Counted from the first letter of the stretch, positions 6,033-13,884 are shown. The stretch is DNA of 23,527 nt from an uncultured Bacteroidota bacterium (GCA_946479615.1 CAMLGR010000069.1:1-23527), one strand, 5' to 3'. The notes: generated by a model not told the origin, from the letters alone. Numbers and translations are program-made.

Positions 6033-8192
6033 TCACTTTTTTTTTACTACCGCTTTTTCCGCCGTCTCAATATCCCTCGTTACATCCGGGCGTATTTTTT
6101 CCCAATGAAACCGGAGCTTATAGTTTTCAGTCCAGTATTTACCATCCTGTTCGCTGTAATGCACCAACGGCATATCATTATATAAAGGTCTTGTGATACT
6201 GATCACTGCATCCCAATAGGCCAGGGCTTTTTTAAAATGAGCGATAGCCGCCTGTTTATCCGTTTCATTCCCTTTTTCCCGGTAAGTCTCCAGCGCCACG
6301 GCCCCTTTTATTTTTTCTGCGAGATGCAGTCCCAGGTTGGACCATGTTCTAATATCAGCCACTTCATATAGCAATGCTTTGTTGCCGGATGTATTCACGT
6401 TTTTTACTAAAGCCAATGCTTTCATACAATCACGTTCCAGCCATTGGGCAAGGACGGGAGGTGTCACCCTGGAAGCGGCAAACGATTTACCCGATACAAT
6501 TGCTTTTACATAATCACCCACTGATACATAATCGGGATCGGTGACCGGCTGGTTGATCAGTCGATCAGCTGAGATATAATCTACCCGTTTGGTTTTGCTG
6601 TCAAGTGCCATCATCCCTTCGCTGTATAATGAAAAATCCCAGGTAAAATCAAACAGGGAGCCGAGCCGCAGGGGGGTGGCGCCCGCCAGTGAAGAGGCTT
6701 CGAGCAGGTGATCGGCCTGTTTGCCATACCTTCTTATAAACTCTGCATTGAACGCTGCATCGGGTGTTGAAGGATTGTATAATAATCGTCCCCATATTTT
6801 ATAAAACAACCATTGTCTTTCAAATGCATACTTCCAGGGAAGGTTAAGACTGTCTTTTGTAAAATAGTCTTTGGCAGGAATATAAGTTTCCGATCCGATA
6901 AAATAACCACCTGCATAAGCGGGCGAATTAGCCAGTATATGATTTCGTACAAAAGAAGGCACCCCCCAGCGAAGACAAAAGAAATCTTCGTTGCGGGCCG
7001 TCCAGGTGATCTTATATTTTTCAGGTACCGGGTTAAAGTATGTGTCGTATAATTTCCCACCATGCACTTTGATGAGTTTGGTTGTCGAGTGCGCATGGGA
7101 CCAGTTGAATTTAAGATCGGCCCAGATAGGACCGTCTGTAAAACCCAGATCAGCTTCTCCTTCGATCGAATGACGGGTGATACGTTCTGTTTCCACGCTG
7201 GTAACTCCCAATGAAGAAGTAGTGCTGGAGAAAGGGATACGATGCACAAGTTTTGATTTCCGGTTGGCGAGACGCATGCCTTCGATAATCGTTTCCCGCA
7301 TCCATTGTTCGCGCTGATCGGGTGTCATACCCGCCATTCCTTCTCCCAGTGTCAGACCAATGCCGGTAAGATCAGGATATTCTTCCAGCATTTGCGTCAC
7401 GCATTCTCTTGTATAGGTTTTGATAATGGCTGATGTATCACCCCGCACAAAAAAATCATGCTGCAAATTATCCATGGCCACCTGGTGGGCTTTTGCAAAT
7501 TCCGGCGTCACGAAGATGTTGAAAGGAATGATATAAGTATCGATAGCACGTTCACTGGCCATACGGAAGATCGAGTGAAACAAATGCTGCCATTCTTTCA
7601 TTTCCGTATCATTCCAGGGACTGGCTTCAGGAAAATTTTTGGGTTTGATAAGATAGGTATAAGGGTGAAGGTTCCATAAGGAGAGACTGTTCAACCTGTT
7701 CTCTGCCATCATATCGAGAAATGCTTTCCAGTAACTGGTATCCCTGCAGGTGGCGCTATGCAGATCGAGCGCGTAGCTATGACGATAAGTATCCCAGGGC
7801 AGATCAAATTTGATTGCGCGCATGGGCAGGTAAGGTTTTTCCTTTTTAGGGTTGATTTTTTTTAAGGAGATGCCATTGCGGATATCTTCGGCAATGGAAA
7901 GGCTGCCATAAATAATTCCTCTTTCATCGCCACCACTGATAATAATATGCCGGGCTTCTATGCGGGTAGCAAATGCTTCTTTTCCCAATGCCGGCACGAG
8001 TTCCATGCTGATACGATAATCAGGTTTTATTTCTTTATTTATATATTCTTTTTGTTGCAGGCTTTTTTCAAGCATACCTGCTGCATAGGTTTGCTGCAGT
8101 GATGAGTGTTCATATTGTATAAAGAAAGTTTGTGAAAAACCGGGATACACAATAACCAGTAGCAGGAAAAGAAAAAGAATACTTTTTTTCAT
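6033..8192 (-). CDS. Exported glycoside-hydrolase-like protein (GH20/GH67-type layout)
   Basis: The 719-residue protein starts with a signal peptide (cleavage near Ser20-Gln21). Residues about 22-110 resemble the alpha/beta domain that precedes the barrel in GH20 and GH67 enzymes (IISGGDERGIIYGSLSIAEDI). Residues about 125-420 look like a (beta/alpha)8 barrel: RAIKFDLPWDTYRH, then SYWKAFLDMMAENRLNSLSLWN at the first helix and strand. A possible catalytic-site segment LTLGEGMAG follows with Glu284. The C-terminal 250 residues are helical. The protein would act outside the cytoplasm on a polysaccharide or glycan, but substrate and GH family cannot be assigned by eye. It stands alone, without a SusC/SusD pair, and ends convergently with the preceding small gene. 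Confidence 0.6.
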   Translation of the reverse strand: MKKSILFLFLLLVIVYPGFSQTFFIQYEHSSLQQTYAAGMLEKSLQQKEYINKEIKPDYRISMELVPALGKEAFATRIEARHIIISGGDERGIIYGSLSIAEDIRNGISLKKINPKKEKPYLPMRAIKFDLPWDTYRHSYALDLHSATCRDTSYWKAFLDMMAENRLNSLSLWNLHPYTYLIKPKNFPEASPWNDTEMKEWQHLFHSIFRMASERAIDTYIIPFNIFVTPEFAKAHQVAMDNLQHDFFVRGDTSAIIKTYTRECVTQMLEEYPDLTGIGLTLGEGMAGMTPDQREQWMRETIIEGMRLANRKSKLVHRIPFSSTTSSLGVTSVETERITRHSIEGEADLGFTDGPIWADLKFNWSHAHSTTKLIKVHGGKLYDTYFNPVPEKYKITWTARNEDFFCLRWGVPSFVRNHILANSPAYAGGYFIGSETYIPAKDYFTKDSLNLPWKYAFERQWLFYKIWGRLLYNPSTPDAAFNAEFIRRYGKQADHLLEASSLAGATPLRLGSLFDFTWDFSLYSEGMMALDSKTKRVDYISADRLINQPVTDPDYVSVGDYVKAIVSGKSFAASRVTPPVLAQWLERDCMKALALVKNVNTSGNKALLYEVADIRTWSNLGLHLAEKIKGAVALETYREKGNETDKQAAIAHFKKALAYWDAVISITRPLYNDMPLVHYSEQDGKYWTENYKLRFHWEKIRPDVTRDIETAEKAVVKKK

Positions 8193-8274
8193 AGACTGAA
8201 TGTAATAAGTTATCTGCTTTTAGCGGCTGATAACATTTTGATTAATTATTCGTTATATTGACGGCATTGTTAAA

Positions 8275-8772
8275 ATGAACAAAATGGAACGCGAAAACAG
8301 AATTATACGGGTATTGTTGGGCCTGGCGCTGCTGGCTTGTTTGCTGGTGCTTACGAAATTTATTCTTTTCAAGAAAAGTCCGGGGTATTATAAGAATTAC
8401 TTTGCGCATGAGTACAAGCATTATTCGATCAGCAAAGGATGGAAGACCGCCAATACACATCCTTTTTCCACGATCCGTTTATTTTCTTCCAGGCGGGTAA
8501 GCTCTGAATACAGCTATAAAAATATCGGGGGAAATATCATCGGGTTTATTCCGTTAGGGATATTGTTCCCGCTGGTATTCCCTGTTCTTCGTTCTTTTTT
8601 GAAAGTCACCGGTCTTGTTTTTCTCATCAGCCTGGCATTTGAAAGTCTGCAACTGCTGGCGGGTATTGGTGTATTTGATGTGGATGATCTGATCCTGAAT
8701 ACCGCCGGCGGTATTATTGGTTATTTATTATATGCTGTCACGCGATGGCTATTCAATAACACCGGCGATTAA
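8275..8772 (+). CDS. VanZ family membrane protein
   Basis: The 165-residue protein has four hydrophobic spans and the VanZ-family core NIGGNIIGFIPLGILFP in the middle. Near the C-terminus is the acidic segment FDVDDLILNTAGGIIGY, which is diagnostic of the family. The prototype VanZ raises teicoplanin resistance by an unresolved mechanism; most family members have no known role. The loop between spans one and two is rich in Tyr, His and Lys. An alternative start at the second Met (three codons on) is possible. The gene is divergent from the glycosidase and ends ten bases before the convergent oxidoreductase. Confidence 0.85.
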   Translation: MNKMERENRIIRVLLGLALLACLLVLTKFILFKKSPGYYKNYFAHEYKHYSISKGWKTANTHPFSTIRLFSSRRVSSEYSYKNIGGNIIGFIPLGILFPLVFPVLRSFLKVTGLVFLISLAFESLQLLAGIGVFDVDDLILNTAGGIIGYLLYAVTRWLFNNTGD

Positions 8773-8787
8773 CTCCGCAGAGTTAAT
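8768..8787. terminator. Shared hairpin containing both stop codons of convergent genes
   Basis: ATTAACTC (8768-8775) pairs perfectly with GAGTTAAT (8780-8787) around CGCA. The TAA of the VanZ gene (8770-8772) and the TAA of the oxidoreductase gene (8783-8785, minus strand) sit symmetrically in the two arms. It is probably a compact shared terminator, though it lacks a T run. Confidence 0.6.
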
Positions 8788-9931
8788 AACTGATTTCAAC
8801 CCGTTTACCGGAACGCATCGCTTCATAGATCGCCTGTAATAATATTACATCCCTTCTTCCCATTTCTCCCGGTACAATCGATTCTTTTTTATTTTTTATC
8901 GACTGGGCAATGCCGTCCATTTGCCTGGCCTGCTGGTTGGCTTTTGGAAAATCAATTTTGCCCCCTGAACTATCTCCTTTCAACCCGGAATAATTAAAGG
9001 CCGGTGACAATTCAAACCATCCTTTTTCTGCATCGGCATGGAAAAAATTCATGCCCTCTGCATAGCTGCTTGTTCCATTGGCGATAACTCCGCCTGGCAT
9101 TTCAAACTGCCAGGACAGGGATTGCTCCACTTCGCTGAAACGATCAGGATCTGTTTTGGGCCCTTCTTTAGCCGTAACAGCGATAGGGTTGGCGCCGGCC
9201 GTATAACAAAATGCCTGGATCGAATAGATGCCTACATCCATCAGCGGACCACCACCTGCGAGTTCTTTATTGAGACGCCAGATGCCTTTTGGTGCATTGA
9301 ATCCAAATGCGGAATTCATCTTCTTTACATTTCCATATACCTTCTGGCTGGCTAATTTTCTGATCTCATCATGATAAGGATCAAAATGAAGACGATAACC
9401 GACGGATAGTGTCTTACCGGCTTTCTTACAGGCAGCAATCATCCGGTCGCAATCTGCTACGGTGATAGCCATAGGCTTTTCACAGATCACATGCTTGCCG
9501 GCTGCTGCAGCGCGTACCACATAATCGGTGTGCATGGAATTAGGAAGCACTACATATATAATATCTATATCTGCATTCTCTCTGATCTTGTCAAAACTTT
9601 CGTAGCTGTAAATATTTTTATCGGGGATCGCATATTTCTTTTTCCATTCCTCTGCTTTGGAAGGAGTACCGGTGACGATACCTGCAAGGTAACAATGTTC
9701 GGTTTCGAGCAGGGCAGGAGCGAGCTGACCGCCGGCATAATTACCAAGACCCACCAGGGCGATTCCTAATTTACCAGCTGCTTTGGCTTTAGCGATGCGG
9801 TCTGCAGGTTGGCCGGAAGTGGGGTTGTCAGCACAGGCGATCAGGGAAGAAAGAGCCGGGATACTAAGTGCAGTTAATCCCAGGTCATAAATAAATTTCC
9901 TGCGGTTGGAATTGGCAATCTTTTCTTTCAT
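8783..9931 (-). CDS. Gfo/Idh/MocA family oxidoreductase, Tat-exported lipoprotein type
   Basis: The 382-residue enzyme is an NAD(P)-dependent dehydrogenase of the glucose-fructose oxidoreductase family, acting on a sugar or cyclitol. The N-terminus carries a twin-arginine signal (NSNRRKFIYDLGL, Arg10-Arg11) and a lipobox-like LIAC at Cys33, suggesting folded export and lipid anchoring. The Rossmann motif is ALVGLGNYAGGQLA (residues 58-71) and the family motif CEKPMA is at 150-155, with the catalytic Lys152. A MDVGIYSIQ segment follows in the C-terminal domain. Substrate is unknown. The downstream end shares a hairpin with the VanZ gene; upstream, 116 bases separate it from the XRE regulator on the same strand. 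Confidence 0.9.
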   Translation of the reverse strand: MKEKIANSNRRKFIYDLGLTALSIPALSSLIACADNPTSGQPADRIAKAKAAGKLGIALVGLGNYAGGQLAPALLETEHCYLAGIVTGTPSKAEEWKKKYAIPDKNIYSYESFDKIRENADIDIIYVVLPNSMHTDYVVRAAAAGKHVICEKPMAITVADCDRMIAACKKAGKTLSVGYRLHFDPYHDEIRKLASQKVYGNVKKMNSAFGFNAPKGIWRLNKELAGGGPLMDVGIYSIQAFCYTAGANPIAVTAKEGPKTDPDRFSEVEQSLSWQFEMPGGVIANGTSSYAEGMNFFHADAEKGWFELSPAFNYSGLKGDSSGGKIDFPKANQQARQMDGIAQSIKNKKESIVPGEMGRRDVILLQAIYEAMRSGKRVEISY

Positions 9932-10034
9932 AATGGTTTATTTAGGAGGTGGCAAATGGTTGATAGGGGCATTGCAGGATGACAAAGAAAATGCCTGATC
10001 CGTTACGAATAGTAAAATGGTATAGGGATAAAAC

Positions 10035-10050
10035 TAGCCGGTATCGGCTA
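10035..10050 (-). terminator. Terminator overlapping the stop codon of the XRE gene
   Basis: TAGCCG (10035-10040) pairs with CGGCTA (10045-10050) around GTAT. On the minus strand the stem is followed by GTTTTAT. The stop codon of the XRE gene, 10048-10050, is in the first arm. Confidence 0.65.
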
Positions 10051-10311
10051 TTTTGTAAGCTGATCGACTAATTCCGGAAGCGATAGGTTGAGAGCTCTGG
10101 AGATCTCGTACAGGGTGTAGAGTGTAGGGTTGACGCGTCCGCCTTCGAGTTTTTCAATAGCCTGCCTGTCTTTCCCGCAGGCGCGGCTCAGTTCTGCCTG
10201 TGTTAATCCTTTCTCTTCGCGGAGATGGACTACACGCTGGCCAATTTTTTTATTAAGATCCTTCTTTTTCAAGTCCCCGAAAGTGCAGAAAAAAATTATA
10301 TAATTTGTCAT
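10048..10311 (-). CDS. XRE-family helix-turn-helix regulator
   Basis: The product is about 87 residues from the start at 10311 (MTNYIIFFCTFGDLKKK). The helix-turn-helix of the Xre/Cro family covers the C-terminal 60 residues: IGQRVVHLREEKGLTQAEL, SRACGKDRQAIEKLEGGRV, then NPTLYTLYEISRALNLSLPEL. It contains little beyond the DNA-binding domain, so it likely binds as a dimer through short contacts. An in-frame upstream Met at 10368 exists, but that segment contains the operator half-sites described below. Translation could also start later, nearer the DLKKK segment. Three TTGTCRTAC half-sites near its 5' end suggest autoregulation and control of the divergent promoter. Confidence 0.85.
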   Translation of the reverse strand: MTNYIIFFCTFGDLKKKDLNKKIGQRVVHLREEKGLTQAELSRACGKDRQAIEKLEGGRVNPTLYTLYEISRALNLSLPELVDQLTK

Positions 10312-10368
10312 ACTAAAAATTGACATTTGAAAATTATTTCCTATGTTTGTCGTACAGTAGTATGACAA
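10305..10368. promoter_or_regulatory. XRE operator cluster over a divergent Bacteroidota-type promoter
   Basis: Three copies of the nonamer TTGTCRTAC are present: 10305-10313 and 10347-10355 on the plus strand, and 10360-10368 inverted. The last two form an imperfect palindrome with a four-base centre. On the plus strand, TTG at 10320-10322, a 19-base spacer and TATGTTTG at 10342-10349 match the -33/-7 layout of the primary sigma factor of Bacteroidota. The palindrome overlaps the -7 box and expected start site, as in repression by occlusion. The regulator identity is inferred from proximity to the XRE gene. Confidence 0.6.
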
Positions 10369-10505
10369 CTGTTTTCGGGACTATTAAACCTATGCCTGTA
10401 TTTTGCAGCTCTGCAAGAATGGTCAGTGCTTTGCATTGTCAACAGCGCGGTGGAAATTCCGATAGCAAAATGATATACGAACAAGAGCAGAAGAATAAAC
10501 TATAG
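10365..10505 (+). pseudogene. Decayed tandem copy of the gene at 10559
   Basis: This segment aligns with the promoter and 5' coding region of the intact gene at 10559. ACAACTGTTT, TTAAACCT and GCCTGT occur in the same order in both, and resemblance continues past the start (CAAGAATGGTCAGTGCTTT against GGAAGGATTGCCGATGCTT, then TTCCGATA-GCAAA against CTCCGATAAGCAAA). In this copy the start ATG is TTG, small gaps break the frame, a TAG follows within about 20 codons, and the 3' half is lost. It lies directly downstream of the XRE-controlled promoter, so that promoter now drives a broken gene or an untranslated RNA. Confidence 0.55.
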
Positions 10506-10558
10506 TTGTTTTGTAGGATAACAACTGTTTCGGAAATAATTAAACCTTAGCCTGTCTT

Positions 10559-10858
10559 ATGCATACACTGGAAGGATTGCCGATGCTTGAGCATTATAAT
10601 AACCTGTTGAAAAACTCCGATAAGCAAAGTGCGCTAAAAATAATTGATGAATACTTCAGAATTTTTGAAGAGAAAGATCCTCCTGATCTTCTCTGGTTCC
10701 TGTTAACAACATGTCTCCGCTCTGATAATGAAGAAATCGATGCGCGCCAGCGAGGCAACATGATTTTTTTCTATGAATACAGCGTTATCTTTTTTAAGGC
10801 TGCTTATTTTTTATTCAATGATCGAAATAATAGTACTAAGAAAAAGAAGAAGGATTGA
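10559..10858 (+). CDS. Hypothetical protein (99 aa)
   Basis: No family is recognised. The protein is mostly helical and acidic in its first 60 residues (LEHYNNLLKNSDKQSALKIIDEYFRIFEEKDPPDLLWFLL), then has an aromatic stretch (FFYEYSVIFFKAAYFLF) and ends in a poly-Lys tail. A second in-frame Met at residue 9 is an alternative start. No signal peptide is seen. A broken copy of the same gene lies immediately upstream, next to an XRE regulator, so the pair likely belonged to one regulated locus. Toxin or phage-related roles are possible given the neighbour but are not supported by any motif. Confidence 0.6.
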   Translation: MHTLEGLPMLEHYNNLLKNSDKQSALKIIDEYFRIFEEKDPPDLLWFLLTTCLRSDNEEIDARQRGNMIFFYEYSVIFFKAAYFLFNDRNNSTKKKKKD

Positions 10859-10875
10859 ATTTAAAAAATAATAAC

Positions 10876-11021
10876 TCGTCTTGTAGTCTTCATTACTGCT
10901 TTTGATGTTTAATATATAGAAGACGATAACAACTAATAAAAATCATCTCTGGTAAATGTAAAAGTTATTTTCTTCATTGTACATGATGAATGATCGTCAA
11001 TGAAGATTAGTAGCAGAGATG
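10876..11021. other. Nested hairpins of unknown role
   Basis: The 300-base stretch between the genes ending at 10858 and 11162 has no supported gene. It holds TCGTCTT (10876-10882) pairing with AAGACGA (10920-10926). A two-step stem follows: CATCTCTG (10944-10951) with CAGAGATG (11014-11021), and inside it TCTTCATTG (10971-10979) with CAATGAAGA (10998-11006). This could be a structured RNA or a degraded mobile element. Confidence 0.5.
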
Positions 11022-11032
11022 GTTAAAATAAA

Positions 11033-11152
11033 GAGGCTGTCAAAAAAGTTATTATCCAGGCTATCCGGTAGAAAAGAGAGGGAAGATGTAACTGGGTTCT
11101 TTGCTTTCGGCTTTACCGGGGATAATGACTTTGAAGACAGCCTCAGTTTTTA
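11033..11152. terminator. Long imperfect stem-loop with GAGGCTGTC ends
   Basis: GAGGCTGTC (11033-11041) pairs with GACAGCCTC (11136-11144). Further in, AAAGTTATTATCC pairs with GGATAATGACTTT with one mismatch, and CCGGTA pairs with TACCGG. A T5 run follows on the plus strand. It lies between convergent genes and may be a terminator; a 112-bp miniature element with 9-bp terminal repeats is an alternative. Confidence 0.5.
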
Positions 11153-11161
11153 TAAGTAATC

Positions 11162-11962
11162 TCAATAGATATACTCTACTTCACTATCAGTTTGCGGCTG
11201 ACCAGGTAACCCAATCTTTACATCTGCATGTTGCGGTAATCCATTCGCAGAATAAGTATACGTATACACATACCTGTCTTCCGCAATAAGGTTTGCGTCA
11301 AAATGATCTTCCTGTTTGATATTATTCTTTCCCGATGTCTGCCAGAATAAAGCCAGCAGGTCATTATACCCAAATAAAGGATTCGGTTTATCATCATATT
11401 GCAGGTCAACATGACCGGCCCTTACTAGTTGACCAGGCACTGCAGTCGCCATCATCAATACTGTTTTTACCGGGTTGCCATTACTGTATTCAAAATTGAA
11501 TTCGAAGAACGGAATGAAATCATCGTCCGCTCCCCAGTATAAAGTTGCTTTTGTTAACTGCTGACTTTCATAGTGATAATTGGTATATCCTGTTTTAACA
11601 GCACCTTCAAAGACATCAGCTCTCGTCATGATGCCGTTTTCATATACGGGTACGATCTTCTCCCCGGCACTGCTTTGCAACTGTGTGATTTTTTTCTGTG
11701 CATTATAGCTCACCTGGTAAGTGATCGTGTTGCCATCCGTGATAACATCATTGCTTACCGTTGCTCTCTTGACAGTGCCATCTGCATTGTATTCAAACTT
11801 GATAAAATCTTCCCCGTTCTTATATTCCTTTATTTTTGTGGTGACGGAAACAGGAGGAGGCGTGTTTTCGGTTTTATCTTTTTTGCAGGAAGCAGGAAAT
11901 GTGAGGATGCTACCCAATAACACGATAACAGGTATCGGCCGGGTAATAGTTTGTAAACGCAT
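11162..11962 (-). CDS. Lipoprotein with YD-like beta repeats (DUF4595-like)
   Basis: The 266-residue product has a lipoprotein signal peptide with Cys26 in FPASCKKDK, typical of Bacteroidota lipoproteins. The mature part consists of repeated strand pairs such as IKFEYNADGTVKRATV, ITYQVSYNAQKKITQL, FNFEYSNGNPVKTVL and YTYTYSANGLPQHADV. These YxYxxNG-type repeats resemble DUF4595-like and YD-repeat-related surface proteins. It is probably anchored to the outer membrane; no enzymatic motif is seen. The gene is divergent from the PAP2 gene and ends beside the long stem-loop. Confidence 0.8.
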   Translation of the reverse strand: MRLQTITRPIPVIVLLGSILTFPASCKKDKTENTPPPVSVTTKIKEYKNGEDFIKFEYNADGTVKRATVSNDVITDGNTITYQVSYNAQKKITQLQSSAGEKIVPVYENGIMTRADVFEGAVKTGYTNYHYESQQLTKATLYWGADDDFIPFFEFNFEYSNGNPVKTVLMMATAVPGQLVRAGHVDLQYDDKPNPLFGYNDLLALFWQTSGKNNIKQEDHFDANLIAEDRYVYTYTYSANGLPQHADVKIGLPGQPQTDSEVEYIY

Positions 11963-12108
11963 GATTTAATTTTAAATTTTTAAGGATTGGTTCAGGAAGC
12001 AAAGAAAAGGCGGCGACCGGCGGGACAAAAGGGCAATAAGTATGAATTGTATTTTTGTAATCCTGGATTGAGCCATAGAATGGCCCGTCCTTTGCCTGAA
12101 TAAAAAAT

Positions 12109-12813
12109 ATGCTATCAAAAAAATTCTGGAAAGGTGCGGGTGTGGTCAGTATGGAAATGATCGGAGCCATGGCGGTATTTACAGCAGGTATCGCCGGATT
12201 GGTGTTTGCTATACGACCTTATTTCCGCCGGCATAAAGAGGTGGACTTTGAAGTATTCGGCGCCATACGCCCTTATACCAATGAAGCCAATACGGGTATC
12301 ATGGAAGTGATAACCACGCTGGCTAAACACCAGTTCCTGATACCCGCCAATATCTGCCTGATCCTGTATTTTCTTTTTGTGCGTAAACGCACATGGTTCT
12401 CGATCCGTGTTGCAGCGATTGCATTAAGCAGCCTGATCCTGATGTTCATGTTAAAACAATTGTTCCAGCGTCATCGGCCCGAATCACCGGTTGGATTACC
12501 GGCAAGAGGATTGAGTTTCCCCAGTGGTCATGCTATTATGAGTGTTACCTTTTATGGATTACTTATCTATATCATTGCGTATACGATAAAGAATAAAGCT
12601 TTGCGAGCTTCACTGATCAGTCTTCTTGTTGTCTTAATATTACTGATCGGTTTCAGCCGCGTTTATCTCCGGGTGCATTATGCCAGCGATGTAATAGGTG
12701 GGTATACAGTGGGTATATTATGGTTATTTATTTCGCTGGCAATTCTTAAGCGTATCGAAACATATAATAAAGAACAAAATAAATTACCGGCACAGGTGAT
12801 CAAATCCGAATAA
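12109..12813 (+). CDS. PAP2-family membrane phosphatase
   Basis: The 234-residue integral membrane protein belongs to the PAP2 lipid phosphatase family, which dephosphorylates lipid phosphates such as phosphatidic acid or undecaprenyl pyrophosphate. All three signature motifs are present: KQLFQRHRP (residues 116-124), PSGH (138-141) and SRVYLRVHYASD (183-194), including the catalytic His141 and His190 and Asp194. About six hydrophobic spans can be counted. It starts with a basic N-terminus and ends in a charged tail. TATTTTTG at 12050-12057 resembles a -7 box, but no matching -33 element is seen. It ends three bases before the convergent kinase gene's stop. Confidence 0.92.
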   Translation: MLSKKFWKGAGVVSMEMIGAMAVFTAGIAGLVFAIRPYFRRHKEVDFEVFGAIRPYTNEANTGIMEVITTLAKHQFLIPANICLILYFLFVRKRTWFSIRVAAIALSSLILMFMLKQLFQRHRPESPVGLPARGLSFPSGHAIMSVTFYGLLIYIIAYTIKNKALRASLISLLVVLILLIGFSRVYLRVHYASDVIGGYTVGILWLFISLAILKRIETYNKEQNKLPAQVIKSE

Positions 12814-12815
12814 GA

Positions 12816-13832
12816 TCAGGAAGGAAGCGGGTATTGTTGTAAAACGATACGGAAAGAAGTGCCTTCGCCCGGTGTGCTTTCTATATGGATGCTGCCGCCA
12901 TTGCGTTCCACCATATTTTTTATGATGTATAATCCTACTCCACTGCCATCGGTTTTATCAGAGAAGCGTGTAAATGGAAGGAATAATTGTTTGCCATGCA
13001 GTGAAAGATCTATCCCCTGGCCGTTATCAGTAAACGTAAATACAATAGCCTGCTGCTGACGGGAAGCAGAAACAGTCACCTGCAGCGGCCGGTCCGGCAG
13101 CGCATATTTGATAGCATTATTCAGGAGATTGCTGAAAATACTTTTAAGGTATACGTCGATGAAATTTAATTCGGCCACCTGGCTGAAATCTGTTTGTATA
13201 CATATATTCTGGCTCTCAATAATCTCTGCAAACTCATCCAGTATATCGGCAAAAATAATCGCAGGTGATAAGGGTTTTACTACATCGGGTGATCCATCCC
13301 CAAGTTGAATGATCTTATTCAAACTGAGCATGATGGATTCCAGCCGTTCGGCAGAACGGTGCATGATCTGGATATAATTCTGAATAGGTGAAGGGATTTC
13401 CTCTTCTTCCACAAGCAGGAGAGCCAGCCTGAGTTTGGTAAGTGAATTCTTTAGATCATGTGAAAGTGCAAAGGTGAATTGCTGCATGTCGCGGTAACGT
13501 TCCCATTCATTTTTCGCCACGATGGTATTTCCATAAAAAACCGGCAGTCTATTGGTACTGATATCCCGGGGAAGTTCTTTTTCTATCGTATAAAGTTTAT
13601 CGCGCATTTCAGCTTTCAGGTATGAGTGACCATCCTCCTTTTCATAAATGCTAAAAACGACCCGTTCTCCCCCGCGTGTGAGATTGAATGAATTATTTGA
13701 AACATTGACCGCAAAACAAATTTGTTCGGGCGGTGAAAGACCGGCCCAACCCGCTACCTGAATAGATAGTTGGTGGAGACGAAGAATATCAGCATCGGAT
13801 TTTACTTCCCATTGAGTTAGTTCGGTCGACAT
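12816..13832 (-). CDS. Soluble sensor histidine kinase with RsbT-like N-terminal region
   Basis: The 338-residue protein has no membrane span. The dimerisation and phosphoacceptor segment is QQFTFALSHDLKNSLTKLRLAL with His125. The ATPase domain has the N-box SIFSNLLNNAIKYA (231-244), the G1 motif DNGQGID (269-275) and the G2 motif GSGVGLYIIKNM (296-307). Residues about 15-80 (HQLSIQVAGWAGLSPPEQICFAVN, then GGERVVFSI) resemble the start of RsbT/anti-sigma-type GHKL domains, without a clear N-box. The kinase would phosphorylate a response regulator, plausibly the divergent NarL-type protein 113 bases away. Lack of a transmembrane region means it senses a cytoplasmic signal or a partner. Confidence 0.88.
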   Translation of the reverse strand: MSTELTQWEVKSDADILRLHQLSIQVAGWAGLSPPEQICFAVNVSNNSFNLTRGGERVVFSIYEKEDGHSYLKAEMRDKLYTIEKELPRDISTNRLPVFYGNTIVAKNEWERYRDMQQFTFALSHDLKNSLTKLRLALLLVEEEEIPSPIQNYIQIMHRSAERLESIMLSLNKIIQLGDGSPDVVKPLSPAIIFADILDEFAEIIESQNICIQTDFSQVAELNFIDVYLKSIFSNLLNNAIKYALPDRPLQVTVSASRQQQAIVFTFTDNGQGIDLSLHGKQLFLPFTRFSDKTDGSGVGLYIIKNMVERNGGSIHIESTPGEGTSFRIVLQQYPLPS

Positions 13833-13866
13833 GTGTCAATGTTAGGCCGTTTTGGGGAAATAATTC

Positions 13867-13884
13867 ATCAGGGAAATCCCTGAT
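13867..13884. promoter_or_regulatory. Palindrome in the kinase/regulator divergent promoter region
   Basis: ATCAGGGA (13867-13874) pairs with TCCCTGAT (13877-13884) around AA. It lies between the divergent kinase (start 13832) and the response regulator (start 13946). It may be an operator, possibly for the regulator itself, or a hairpin in a 5' leader. Confidence 0.45.

Noticed and set aside
11033..11144. GAGGCTGTC-ended element as a complete insertion sequence
   Set aside because: It is only 112 bp, has no transposase, no clear target duplication, and inner pairing like a terminator.
12050..12057. TATTTTTG as the PAP2 gene promoter
   Set aside because: It matches the -7 word but no TTG lies at the right distance upstream, so it was mentioned only in the gene entry.
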